This document shows, piece by piece, positions 11,024 through 22,734 of a stretch of DNA of 64,000 nt. The notes beneath the pieces are model-generated. The model searched no databases and was not told where the DNA came from. It saw only the letters and a program-made list of their open reading frames with translations. Every line of letters starts with the position of its first letter. The first letter of the stretch is position 1. The translations under genes and the position numbers were made by a program. The DNA comes from Panicum virgatum (taxonomy: Eukaryota > Streptophyta > Magnoliopsida > Poales > Poaceae), in NCBI RefSeq assembly GCF_016808335.1, contig NC_053144.1, positions 18,894,403 through 18,958,402 of the forward strand. The letters are read 5' to 3'.

Positions 11024-11217
11024 GGCCGTGTTTAGTTCGAACGTAAAAATTTTTTGCGATGAAATCTTACTAATTTGAAGTACTAAATGAAGTCTATTTA
11101 TAAAACTTTTTGCGTAGATGGGTTGTAAATCGCGAGACGAATCTAATGATGCTAATTAATTCATGATTAATCAATAATTAGCGGATGGTTACTGTAGTAT
11201 CACTGTTGCAAAGCGAG
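11024..11217 (+). mobile_element. Truncated Tourist-like MITE
   Basis: Starts GGCCGTGTTTAGTTC and continues with the typical words GCGAGACGAATCTAATGA, ATTAATTCATGATTA and ACTGTAGTATCACTGT. The right half with the inverted terminal repeat is missing; GC-rich unrelated sequence follows. Confidence 0.65.
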
Positions 11218-11790
11218 CGTCATGTTCTAGTACAATCAACGAGGGCCGGCACACTGCAGTCCTCCAGCAGCGTCTCCATCCTTCTGTCCTCGACGCGCGG
11301 CAGTCTGGGGCAGCGGCGAGGGCTGGCATCCCATCCAGTAGCGGCGAGGGCGGCGGCCTGTCCCCACCTGGTTGCGGAAGACGAACAGGGTAGGCGGCGG
11401 CGGGCAGCGGCGCGCGGCTGAAGTCCTTCGGGGGCATCTCCATCCTGCAGCGCGGAAGTCTAGGGCAGGCGAGGGCCGGCATCCCGTCCCCAACAGCCGG
11501 CGGCGGAAGCTGGAACCTGCGAATCGCCCCGTTTCTGCGGCTCGATGGAGACGAAACCCCAACAGGGGCTTGTTTGCATAACGCCCAGGGGTGCAGCGCG
11601 CGTGGAGACGAACAGACGTGCGGGGGGGGTTACTGCAAAACAAGTTGGGGCTGGCGGGCGTTAATCTGTAAAATGTGCCGGACAAGCCGCTCGCCATCGG
11701 ATGGGGGAGGCACGGTTGAGATTCATAGTTTGCACATGTGCACGGGGTGCCGGTTTGCACAGGATACGGCCCCTTTTCTAAAAAAAATGT
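11218..11790. other. GC-rich unrecognised segment
   Basis: No gene identified. Two partial repeats of GGGCAGGCGAGGGCCGGCATCCC-like sequence (near 11310 and 11463) and of TCTCCATCCT are present. It may be a fragment of captured coding or promoter sequence inside a decayed element; nothing allows a family call. Confidence 0.3.
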
Positions 11791-12640
11791 ACAACTTGTG
11801 AGCTATTCAGATCTATTTTTTTAAGTTCATAATATTTGGTTGCTTGCTGTTATACCTATTATTTTTAATAACTAAGATGCAAATGGAGCAATAATAGATA
11901 GGTTATATTTTTAGAAAAATTTTGATACTAGTTTCATATTTTTCTGATTTAAAGTGAATTAGTTTTAATTTTTTAGATCTAATTAGATTTATTTATTTTT
12001 TAAAAAAAATGCAAACCCACCTTCAAAACCACCCTAAGGGCCAAATTTACCCGGTTTTGACAGGTGGATGGCCTATGTTGTCCGATTTCGTAGTTGAAGG
12101 TTGAAAATCAGATTTTTGCGATAGTTCGAGGATGAAAATTGGACTTTTCCCTTTGCGTTCGTATGTTTGAAATACACCCGTAGCGTTAGCACGGGCATTC
12201 TACCACTTTCATCTAAACACACTAGCCATTTCCTATGATGCATTAATAGTTTTGATGATATGTAAATTTTCAAAGGGAAAAAACTAATTTTCACCCTCGA
12301 ACTATCGTAAAAGTCTGATTTTCAACCTTCAACTATGAAACCGGGCAACATAGGCCGTCCAACTGTCAAAATCGGGCAAATTTGGCCCTTGGGGTTGTTT
12401 TAAAGGTGGTTTTGCATTTTCTAAAAGAATTAAATAAATCTAATTAGATCTAAAAATCAAAACTAATTCACTTTAAATCAGAAAAATATGAAACTAGTAC
12501 CAAAATATTTCTAAAAATGTAACCTATCTATTGTTGCTCCATTTGAATCTTATTTATTAAAAATAATAGGCATAACTGCAAGCAACCAAATATTATGAAC
12601 ATAAAAAAATTAGATCTGAATAGCTCACAAGCCATGTGAC
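11791..12640. repeat. Foldback element with arms of about 350 bp
   Basis: The left arm (about 11791-12150) and right arm (about 12270-12640) are inverted, diverged copies. GTGAGCTATTCAGATC pairs with GATCTGAATAGCTCAC, and TTGAAGGTTGAAAATC pairs with GATTTTCAACCTTCAA. The loop is about 120 bp. If transcribed, it would form a long imperfect hairpin. No ORF. Confidence 0.88.
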
Positions 12641-12642
12641 AA

Positions 12643-12895
12643 TAGATATGTTACATTTTTAGAAAACTTTTGATACCTATTTCATAATTTTTGGACTTAA
12701 AATGAATTATTTATAAATTTTTTAGTGTATTAATTCTCACAAAATGGAAAACTACCTTCAAAACCACCCCAATGGCCAAATTTGTCCGATTTTGACAGTT
12801 GGATGACCTAAATTGTCCGATTTCAAAGTTGAAGGTTGAAAATCGGATTTTTGCGATAGTTGGAGGGTGCAAAGTAGACTTTTCCCATTTCCAAA
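12643..12895 (+). repeat. Third, partial copy of the foldback arm
   Basis: Direct copy of the left arm (TTACATTTTTAGAAAA through AAGGTTGAAAATCGGATTTTTGCGATAGTTGGAGGG), more diverged than the other two and lying directly next to the right arm. Confidence 0.75.
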
Positions 12896-13552
12896 TAGCT
12901 CAACTGAGATAACTAGATTTTTCTTCCCTGGCTTTTGCCCTATTAATATATTTTATGATCATTTTGATATGCTATATAATCAGTATATATTGTGACATTG
13001 AATTTTGTATATTTTGAAACCAGCTCCCTTAAGAAAATTCTAACTTTTCATTTACATCTATTGCTTTAGGGATTAAATTTTGACTACAAACACATTGACG
13101 TTTGAACTATAACAGCAGAGATGTGCTTATACTCCTAGTCTTGTAATGATATTTTCATTCCGAAACTCAAAACTAGATAGTGCTTATTGTAAATCACAAA
13201 TCCAAAGTATAGATACACATTGAGTCCCCAACTGCTTCATGAGAACAAATAAAATATAATTATCGGACATTAGAAAAATACAGCTAGTGTAGACATTATG
13301 AGATGTGATTGATATTTTGGTTTCAAATCAACAATCAGTTGTATTGTCAGTTACCAGTACTTGAACGATTGGCTCGTCTTTCCTTGCTTCCAGACCAAAC
13401 ACAAACATCACTATATCCATATATAGCCTCGTACTTTGAGTCAAAACTGGCAACATTTGCCCTTTAGGTTTGCTAAGCGGCCTTTCCCTTAATCTCCTTC
13501 CCTGTATCTTTATCTTTTCCCCTTCGAAACTCTCTTGAATAGGACCCGCACT
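12896..13552. other. AT-rich intergenic DNA
   Basis: No gene, repeat boundary or RNA feature recognised. Confidence 0.4.
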
Positions 13553-13566
13553 CACTCATCATTCAT

Positions 13567-15284
13567 TTTTTCGACCCAAGGCAAAGGCGCCCAACTTTAT
13601 ATTGAAAGCGTATCGTGTTTTTACAATGGACGATACATACCGGGGAGACCGATTTTACATGGAAAACGGGAGAGCACAGCACGCCCCCTGGCGCGGTCAC
13701 AGTCAAGCAGCATTTGCAACCAGAGCAACTCTACTAAGACATCTCTACACAAAAGTAACACGATAAACCAGAAAGGAGCTAACAGCAAACAAAAGGCTAA
13801 GAAGACGAGCCCCCCACGTGGTGGATCACACCAACAGAACAATCGGGACTAAACTAACAGCACACTCGCCGACATCTCCCCGATCACCAGCTCCATCTTA
13901 GCTTGCTCTTTCTTCTTCGGAAGAATCTTCCATTGTGAGAGCAGAGCGATGGTCTTGTGAATCACCACCACCGGTGTTGGCACTAGCTTGGCATTGAAGA
14001 CGAGATCCTTTCGAGTTTTCCAGAGCATCAAAAGAGCACCTGCACACATAAAAAGAAAAAGTTGTCTAACTCTGCCTTTTCTATTTAAAAGGATGTTTTC
14101 CAGCAGCTCTCCAAAGGTTTTTGGGATTTCAGCCCAACCAAAAGTTTGTTTTAAAAACACCCATAGAAACAGCGCCATTGGGCAATGGAAGAGGATGTGA
14201 TCAACCGTCTCTAGCTCTCCACACAGTTTGCATTCCTCATGTCCAGCCTAGTTTCTCTTTTTCAGCTGCACCGTAGCTTGGATTCTATCATGGTACACCA
14301 TCCACAAGAAAATTTGGATCTTCAGTGGAATCCTTGCTTTCCAAATGTCCTTGAGAAAACCAATCTCTACGCCCCCAAAAGTTAGAGCTTTATATAGAGA
14401 TCTTGTAGAGTAAATACCAGATTTTTCAAAGGCCCAGCACATCTCATCTCTATCGTCACAAAGAGATACAAGGGCCAGCCTTTCTACCATCCGCTCCCAT
14501 TCACTGAATTCCTGTTGGTTCAACGATCTACGGAACTCCACGTGTACATGACCATCACCCAAAACCTGCTCCACTGTGACTCGAGTGTCTCGGCAAAAAT
14601 TGTAGAGTTGATCAAATTCGATCTTCAGTGGACAATTACCTATCCAAGTGTCATGCCAAAAACTTGTTTGAGCCCCCACTTCTCACCCTAACTGTCCTAC
14701 CCCGCTGAAACCAGTGTCTAATCGACAGTAAACCTCTCTAGAATTGTGACCCGACATTCTATTGATTTGGAAGATGCTTCTGTTCCCCAGATATTTTTTC
14801 CTCAATATCCCGACACATAAGCTGTCCTCCTCTATCTCTAGTCTCTCCAGCCATTTAGCTAACAGGCAGATGTTCATTACTCTCACATCTAGAAAACCCA
14901 TACCCCTCCCCCCCCCCCCCCCCCCTCCTTTCCCCCTCCCCCTCCCCCCCCATTCTTTTGGTCTGGCCAAAGCCTCCCACTTAACCATATGGTATTTCCT
15001 CTTTTTGTTTGACCCCTGCCAAAAGAACCTCGATCTGATATTGTCCAGGGCCTGGTAGTTGCCTTCATATAGTTGGTAGACCCCCATTGTATACATTGGT
15101 AGGCTGGACAAACATGAGTTAATGAGCGTTGCTTTGCCCCTTGATGACAGTGAGTCACACTTCCAGATTGCCAGCCTCCGGTTAGCTTTGTCTGCCACAT
15201 AGCTGAGCTGTGCCTTGGAGATTTTAATGTCGCTTACCGGCAGACCTAGGTAGATTATTGGCAGCTGCCCCACTCTACAGCCAA
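13567..15284 (-). mobile_element. 5'-truncated LINE (L1-type) retrotransposon
   Basis: A perfect 14-bp target duplication CACTCATCATTCAT flanks the element (13553-13566 and 15285-15298). A T run at the left edge is the short A tail of the minus-strand element. The remaining ORF, read 15294 to about 13849, is the C-terminal part of a LINE reverse transcriptase ORF. Near its start are LPIIYLGLPVSDIKI, then SSRGKATLINSCLSSLPMYTMG and FFWQGSNKKRKYHMVKW. A zf-RVT region follows (WKARIPLKIQIFLWMVYHDR, LKKRN). The frame is broken at 14680, again near 14245, and a poly-C expansion at about 14909-14960 inserts a glycine-rich stretch. Dead on arrival or since decayed. Confidence 0.92.
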
Positions 15285-15298
15285 CACTCATCATTCAT

Positions 15299-16232
15299 CA
15301 CCTTCCCGATCAGTTAGCAAGCCAAACCCGCCACAACAATACAGGCAGGAATATTATATGATATGAATAAGTCATATCACATACTCTCGCTTTGTCCCCG
15401 CCAGAACAATTGAAACCGCCTCAGCTGGCGTAGTGGCGTTTTCGATGTTTGGTAAAAAAATTGAACACTGTAGCGATACGATAGGGCGATCTGATCATAA
15501 GCCTTGGGGTAAGACTTATGATACATGAATGTCGACTCCTTGGGCTTTAAGATGAACTGATTTCTCATCACATTGGTGGTTGTTGTACCTGAGCTTGCGT
15601 CGGTTGCGCTGCTGGTGGTGCTGGCGACACCGGTGGCTGAACCGGCGTTGTCTATTGCTCTGGTGGTGGCGCTGGTATCTGCTGATGTTGCTCGAGGGTG
15701 GGTTGTTGCTGTTCAGCTGCCCCCATGCTTGCATGTTCATCGTTTGTGTCATCATATTCATCATCGGCAAGTAAGCCAATGGATCAAACTGCGGGTAAGG
15801 GGTCATCCGTTGCGCAGCCGATGGTGATGCCTGAGGGCTGGTCGCCTACTGCTAGGGGACTACTGTTGCATCGTCAATGGCAGCAACCTCTAAGATGAAG
15901 CTGGATACCCGGGGCGAATCCCTCTTGGCCGGCAGCATTCTGGTTCTGCGACCACACAGGTCATCATATTCGATGGCATCCCAGTGATGTAGGGATGTGA
16001 CCGGAAGGTGTACTGAAGAGGTTCCTTAGGCACCGATGAGACCATCCGCGACCCTTTAGTGAACGCCGGAGCCGACGGCATTAAAGATCCAACTGGATGG
16101 AACGCTGGTGGCTGGAAGAATGGAGGCAGCATAGGGGCGAACCCTGCGCCTGCCGGTGCTACACCGGACGACATCCGCTGGGAGCCGATGTTTAGCTAGC
16201 TGCGGTGGCCGATGACTCCGGTTGGGAGTAAC
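15299..16232 (-). pseudogene. Unrecognised degenerate transposon-type ORF, part 2
   Basis: Minus-strand fragments with proline- and methionine-rich low-complexity protein, for example QFDPLAYLPMMNMMTQTMN at 15516-15806 and FAPMLPPFFQPPAFHPVGSL at 15890-16174. Read across the CACTA insertion, the same strand continues upstream at 22735-22964, so one older coding sequence was split by that insertion. I do not recognise the family; a decayed retroelement gag-like protein is possible. Confidence 0.35.
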
Positions 16233-16579
16233 ACGCACTGCCAGAAAATGGCTCATTCGTCCGCGGCAGTTAGTACCAGGCGCACTTTGATCCGGTACTA
16301 ACGTGCCCATTTAGTACCGGGCCTGAGCTACAGTGCACTCTGGAACCTTTTAATACCGGCTGGAGCCACCAGCCGGCACAAAAATGTGCCACTGACGACC
16401 TGACGCAACAGTTAGATGACAATTTAGTGCCGGTTGGATCCACCAGCCGGTACTAAATGGCACCGATGACATTTAGTACCGGCCGGTACTAAATCTCTCC
16501 TCCGCCACCACCGTCCTTGATTAAATATCCCACCACCACACGCTCCCACCACCACATGCTAAGTCCTCATCCTCATCCT

Positions 16580-17045
16580 CTCTCTCTCCTCAGGCCGGGC
16601 GCGGTGGCCCTCTCCAGTCTCCCGGCGGTGGCGGGGCGGCCTCTCGGCGGCGAGCCTCGGCCGGGCCGGCCTCCCGACGGCGCGCGGGGGCCAGGCCCGC
16701 CTCCAGGTGGCGCACCTCGGCCGGGCAGGCCTTCCGGCGGCGCGTGGGGGCCTCCCGGCGGCGCGCCTCGGCCGGGCAGGTAGGCCTCCATGGCGCGCGA
16801 GGCCACGCCAGCCTTCCAGCGGCACGCGGGACCGGGCCTGCCTTGCGCCAGCGCGTGGGGCCAGGCCGGCCTCCGAGATGGCGTCCGGGGGCTCGGCCCT
16901 CCTGCGGCGCGCGGGGCTTCGGCTCTTCGGCGGCGGCGCACGGGGGCTTGGCCCTCCGGCGGCGCGTGACGGCCAGGCCGGCCTCCCGGGTTGCGTGGGG
17001 CTGGGCCGGCCTCCCGGCGGCGCACGGGGCCGCTGCTGCTCTGGC
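16580..17045. repeat. GC-rich imperfect repeats inside the CACTA element
   Basis: Reiterated words such as CCTCCCGGCGGCGCG and CCTCGGCCGGGC spaced by roughly 45 bp. All six frames stay open for long stretches because stop codons are rare at this GC content. This could be amplified captured sequence; no protein family is recognisable. Confidence 0.5.
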
Positions 17046-17047
17046 TA

Positions 17048-17166
17048 GTATTTTTTTGAAATTTGTGATTGTGAGATGTATTTTTCTGAAATTTGTGATT
17101 GTGAGATCTATTCTTCTGAAATTTGTGATTGTGAGATCTATTCTTCTGAAATTTGTGATTGTGATT
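17048..17166. repeat. 30-bp tandem repeat, 4 copies
   Basis: Unit TATTCTTCTGAAATTTGTGA followed by TTGTGAGATC, repeated four times with few changes, then a shortened TTGTGATTGTGA tail. Confidence 0.9.
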
Positions 17167-17297
17167 GTAATATTTGTGATTGTGATGTGATTTTTTGATT
17201 GTGATGACCGATGTTGTGGGAAAGGAAAAAGAAAGAAAATGAGAAAATAAAATGAAAATGAAAAAAGAGGCGGGAAAGAAAAAGCTACGTTTGGACA

Positions 17298-20200
17298 TAG
17301 GGATGGCAATGGGGGCCCGATCCCCGTTTCCCCGCGGGGAATTCATCCATTAGGGGATGAGGATGGTAAGTTTTTCTTCCCCACGGGAATCTTATCGGGG
17401 GAAAAATTTCCCCCGTCGGGTATGGCATGGACGGGGTTGGGGAAGCAGGGTCCTCCTATATGGCTTCCGGAAGGTAAATAAGAGATGTATCTTTAAACCC
17501 AATCAGCTTCCAAAAAAGTCCAATTAGCAATTGCTCCACCTTCCGTGCGATAGGAAAGTCCACGAAATCGCAAGGCCCATGAAAAAAAGCCCAGCTCGTG
17601 GCCGAATCGGGTAGTAACAATGCGTGAATGCTTGAGAATACCCGTGAATCCCCTTTCCCTTTTCGCTGCCCTGACAGACGCTGCTGCAAGGCCTAGCCCC
17701 CTAGGCATGAACTTATGAGCATGGTGCTCTATTTCCATTATTTTCTTTTGTTTTTCTACTCTAATTCTGGTAATACCGTATTCAACATTTTCTAAACCGA
17801 TTCAACATTTTGAAACAACTAATTCAACACTTTGGGAAAACTAATTCAACTATTTGGAAATAATATTGAAATAGTATACTATCAATGTTGGAATAATATA
17901 GTAAAAATATTGAACTAGTCTATTAAAATGTTGAAATGCTAACTTAAAGAATACAATAACATATTGGATTTCATTTTGCAGCATTAAATGCAACGAATAA
18001 TATTCTTCAAACGGATTTTAGAAAAGATGAATGGTCTAGGAGAAATTTTCATTCGAAATTTGAGATCCGATGTAGACATGCCCCCATGTACCAACTCAAC
18101 TACCAACGTCTCCTCCCTGCCTCCCACACACGCACATGCTCCGTCCGCTATTGGCTCGGCCCACTTCGCACCCGGTCACCACGCAGCTATTTAGATCCTG
18201 ACCATCTATTTCTCTATGCACGAATCTCCAACAATGGAAAATGTATAAGTTTATTTCTTCCGGAAGATGGATATGAATTCCGTGGGGAAGCATCCTCCGT
18301 CCCCGTTTCCCCGCGTAGTCTAGTTTTTCTTAGCAATTTAGCCTAGCATTTCAAATGAATTTAGCCCAGTTAGAAACTAATTTGGCCCATCGGCCCATCC
18401 AGCCATTAAAACAAACCTAAAGGCCTAAACTCTCCCACGCACGGACGGCCATTATGCCGCCGCCGCTGCATCTATACTTGGAGCCCCTCTCGCTCTCGCT
18501 CTCGCTCGTTAGCATGCCCCTTGCCCCGCTCGTTTGCAACTCACAAGCCTGCTGCAGTGCTGCCTACCTCCTCTCGCTTTCAGTTGCTACTCGCAAGGCT
18601 ATAGCATGCTATTTGCCTTTTCCCTTTCTAATTCTACTAGGTATGTGCCCGTGCGTTGCTACAGGTAAAAAAAAAATTCTTCCAAAAAAATAGTTTACCT
18701 TTTGAATTTTTTATAATGATATGTCACAATTAAAGCACACACTTTGCCTTAAACCAAAATATAAATCTTAGTTCATACAAAGTCTACAACCTAGTCACGA
18801 GTCGTCATGTGGCATTAGAAATATAATTCACTATTCACTGTATCAGCCACCACATGTTTCAAAATAATACTTATCTTACATATCACCACAACGTAAAAAA
18901 TTGCTTTGTGGGAGAGCATATTTGAGCTTTTATTCTTCTTGATATTTTCAAGAATTATCAATTGCCTATTTCACATACGTAGTGCAAAAAAGAAACTACA
19001 TTGCTAATTCAGGGAGGCAACTTACTCGTAAGTGCTCAGACATTCCTAGATCAATCCTCCAAAGTATTGAACAATCATTTAGTACTTTCAGATCATTGAT
19101 CCATCTACTATCTCCAAACAATAGTTCTCCCACCAATATGATATTTGAAAATAGTATAAGAAGAAATGCAAGAAAAAACAGCATCTCTAGATGCAAGGAC
19201 TCTCTATGGCAACCATTATGGATCTTGATGAAGCAAACACAAAAAAGTGGATGACTGATGATGGAAGGAGCATTTCCTGAATAATCTGGCATATAGTTAA
19301 TACTTGGCTTATTCCTCAGCACCTGCAACTTTTGCCCAATATAGGAACTACTATGGCAAAACCCTTCAGTAGGAGATGATTGCCTGAAAGTGGAATGCTT
19401 ATACCTAGAATAAAAATAAGATCCTGCAAATAAGCAATTGAAGAGTAGTATACAGTCAAATACATTAGCAACAATCGCCTCAATGGTGCTATCTGAAAGA
19501 CAGAGATCAGACACGTCTAGAAGTGCCAAGGCCATCTCCCTGAGGTGTTTGAAAGAACAAATATGATTATTCAATTAGGTTCAACCCCATGCAGCATGAA
19601 GATACACAAATGGAGTTTATAACTTATACATTAGAAAATCTACCTGTATGCTGAGAAAGATAAGAGATTGCTCACCTCTTCTTTGATCATACAGTTTGAA
19701 CGCGACTGCATTAGAGGATGAGAAATCCAAAAAAAATGTTGGTTCCCCAGCACACGTGAGAAGAAAATTGAATGGACATGAGGTGAACAGTTTGTACAAG
19801 TGGGTCGTAATTATGTAACAGAAGTCTTTTGAACAACCAAGTTATGGTACGGACAAAGTAATACCTCAGGTCAAGTACGGACAGATCAAAGAAATATCTG
19901 ATTTTGGTGAGCATTTCTTTCTACTTTTAGTGTTCACAGAATGGTTATATGACGCCGTACATTTTTGTTCCAAGTGGTATGTTTTTCAACAGCAAATGTT
20001 AAAAGAGTAGAATCATTCGCACAACTTAGCTGTTAAAAGAGTATAGAAGCACTATTCAAATTTCATTCTATAGACAGGAGTTGTACTAGTAGAAATGCTC
20101 TTAGAGCTGCACCCAGAGCATGGTTGTCTAGACCATTCTTGAAATGTGATCTGGACTTGACAAACTGGCTTACCAACAACATATAGTCCTCACACAAAAG

Positions 20201-22546
20201 GGAAGATTCACCGAGTTAATTCCCGCAAGACAAATATCAGTTAAAGCGCCAACCACACCATTTTTTCTATGTGGTTCAATGGGTTCTACATTTTGGGGTT
20301 ACCTGGAGAGCAAGGTCCATCAAAGAATCAATCTCGAAGACAATATAACCTTCTTTTCCATGAGCTCTCTTAATATAAATTTATTGTCCATCAATACCCA
20401 TCAGAGCTGATAGCAAATCATCTATAACCAAAAGCTCCAGCATTGCAATTATAGAAGTAATGTTGTGTGAAAGCTACATAAGTTCAGCTATTTCTAATAG
20501 CAATAGTAAAATAGCTAGATATCAAGCACCAAGAAAGAGGAAGGTTATTTGAAGCTGAAATTCATATCCATATGCATTTTAGTTCAGTCACATTTGAACA
20601 ACAGTAGACAAAGCCTCACCAAATTTGATGGGGAACATCAGCTTGTCAGAAACTCACTGTAACTTGACCTACAATCCCAGAAAATGAAATATTCAATCCT
20701 GGAAAAACCAGAGGTCAAACAAGATGTCAATAACAAAGTAACACCTGGAGCTGCTTTGATGGCTTCACCAAAATTGCTACTTTAGCATATTTCAATGCCA
20801 GATTTATGGTAACTGTAAATAATAGAATAATTGCACAACCACATCCACATATTTAGAACAATGTTGATTTTTTGGACACCATCATGAGCAAATGATTGAC
20901 CTCTACCTGTAGTGTTTGTCTGACCACCAAAAGGAGCCCTAACACCATTGCTTTGTGCCAATTCCATATAGACGCGGCCTGGTTCATAGAAGATTAAACA
21001 ACAATTAACCATAATAAACAAATGGTTTCTGACAATAGAGCAGCATTGAGGTGTAGAAGAGGCCACTGAAACCTTTTTCAAATCTACCTGATGTTCTTGT
21101 GGTCTGCTCTCTTCTGTATCTACAAATGATTGGAGATAACGATTGAGCTTCCAGTATATACAGAATAATGAGAACAACTTAAGCATAGCGGAGAAATAAT
21201 GACATTTGTACAACCAGTTTAAGACCAGTAAAAGCCGAGGACCGTGGAATGCTTTATGATCTTTTTTGACGATAATGCTTGTTGATCTTGTGAGTGAGCT
21301 TCCATGGCTGAATTCCTGTGTGTCAATCAAATAAGAAAATTAGTATATTTGTAGTCAAGAGGATCTGCGTATCAGTGACACACATGCATTTAACTAAATA
21401 TATCATCCTACCATTATCACAGGGTGTTTAATAATGCCTCTGCTAAGTGCTAATGCTATGGCAACATGACGACATTTAGTAACGCAAATCAAACATCCAT
21501 ACCCTATCTCAACATTGATCATTTCACTGAGCCACCAGCATCAATTCTTTTTATTCAGATAGCTTCTGCCTTCTGGAAACAGTATGGGTCAAGGGTATCA
21601 AATTGGCCACCTTGAGAACTCAAAATAGTATAGTCCTAGAATATAAAATTAGAAACTAACAAATAGAAAAAACATAAATCAAATAGACCGGGCTAACCAG
21701 ACCATAAGACGTGTGTATTCAGACAGTGCAGATCAGACATGGGTATGGAATTGGCTTTTACAGGAGAATGATAGAGCCTATGACGTGAAACTCAGGATGA
21801 TTAGGTTTCCATTGGTCATCACAGCAGCACACCGTCGGGCAGTGACCTTGATCACATTGAAAAAATCTGGTGGCACTAAGTACCTGCTGAGGGGGACGCA
21901 ACCAATCAGACTGGAGGTGCGGGTGCAATATCCGATTGGAGGCAGTGCAATTGCAAGATCCGATTGGAGCTGGAGGCCGTGTAGTTGCAAGTGCAGATAT
22001 CTGCAAGGATCCAATTGGATCAGTGCGGGTGAGAGCAAGTGCAAGGATCATCAGGCGATGGCAATTGGCAAGGCGCTGGGGCGTGGGCGCGTTCGGCGGC
22101 GACGGCGAAAGACAGGATCGCTAGGGAGGGCAGCGTGACGGGATCGCGGGAGATGGCAGGTGACGGGGGATGGGGCAAGATGGCGGGGGAGGGGGCTGCA
22201 TCGTGGGAATGGCGAGCGACAGGGAGGGGGCGGCTGGGGAATCGCACGGAGCGATCGGACGGATACAATCGTTGCACGGCAGAGCCACCAGGGGGAGGGG
22301 GTTAGGGTCGCACCAAATTTTTTCTCCCAATCGTTCTTTGTAGTAGTAGAGATTCTATGGTTACTTGAAGCCTGTAGCCAGGTACGGGGTCCCCGTCGGG
22401 GATAGAATCCCCGAGCCGGGGGCGGGGATGGGAAGGAGATCTCCCCCGCGAGCATTGACGGGGACGGGGACGGGGAATTCTTTGACTTGCGGGGGCGGGT
22501 ATGGTGAAGCGATCCCCGGCGGGGAATTCCCCCGTTGCCATCCCTA
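17298..22546. mobile_element. Ac-like hAT transposon carrying gene fragments
   Basis: Terminal inverted repeats TAGGGATGGCAATGGGG (left) and CCCCGTTGCCATCCCTA (right) resemble the Ac/Ds end TAGGGATG. The 8-bp target duplication TTTGGACA is at 17290-17297 and 22547-22554. GGGGA/TCCCC-rich subterminal regions of about 150 bp are present at both ends. No hAT transposase was recognised in the 5.25 kb between, so the copy is non-autonomous. The inside looks like captured gene sequence on the minus strand. A GC-rich 5'-like part lies at about 22020-22310. Exon-like pieces lie at about 20910-20990 (FYEPGRVYMELAQSNG) and at 19468-19705 (calcineurin B-like). Confidence 0.9.
19468..19705 (-). pseudogene. 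Calcineurin B-like (CBL) calcium-sensor fragment
   Basis: Two exon-like pieces in collinear order on the minus strand. 19705-19676 is bounded by ATGCAG| and |GTGAGC and encodes AFKLYDQRR. The piece starting at 19539 after CACCTCAG| encodes REMALALLDVSDLCLSDSTI then EAIV. In CBL proteins the same order is seen: an FAFKLYDLR segment in the third EF-hand followed by a KEM..ALL.ES.L.LS...IE helix. The EF-hand loops on both sides are missing or unrecognisable, and the next intron boundary is unclear. It sits inside the hAT element at 17298-22546 and is probably a captured, non-functional copy. The CBL match is by eye and should be verified by protein search. Confidence 0.5.
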
Positions 22547-22734
22547 TTTGGACATGAAGGCTTTTAGTACCAGTCGGTGTTACCGACCGGTACTAAGCAA
22601 CCTTTTAGTACCGGGCAGCTTGACCGGTACTAAATGACATGCCATTTAGTACCGGCCAAGCGGTACCGGGCAGCTACCCGGTACTAATGGGGGGTTCCGG
22701 CCCGGTATTAATGGCTGTTTTTTTAGCAGTGACG

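Larger units (their letters stand above)
16236..22731. mobile_element. Non-autonomous CACTA (En/Spm) transposon
   Basis: The left end reads CACTGCCAGAAAATGGC and the right end reads TTTTTTTAGCAGTG, that is, CACTGCTAAAAAAA inverted. The 3-bp target duplication ACG is at 16233-16235 and 22732-22734. Subterminal regions on both sides are packed with TTAGTACCGG/CCGGTACTAA repeats (16290-16480 and 22560-22710), as in this superfamily. No transposase is present. About 5.25 kb of its length is a nested hAT element; without it the CACTA copy would be about 1.24 kb, including a GC-rich segment at 16580-17045. Confidence 0.93.

Noticed and set aside
16573..17346. Long GC-rich ORFs on both strands in the CACTA element
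   Set aside because: High GC removes stop codons in all frames; no domain or conserved motif.
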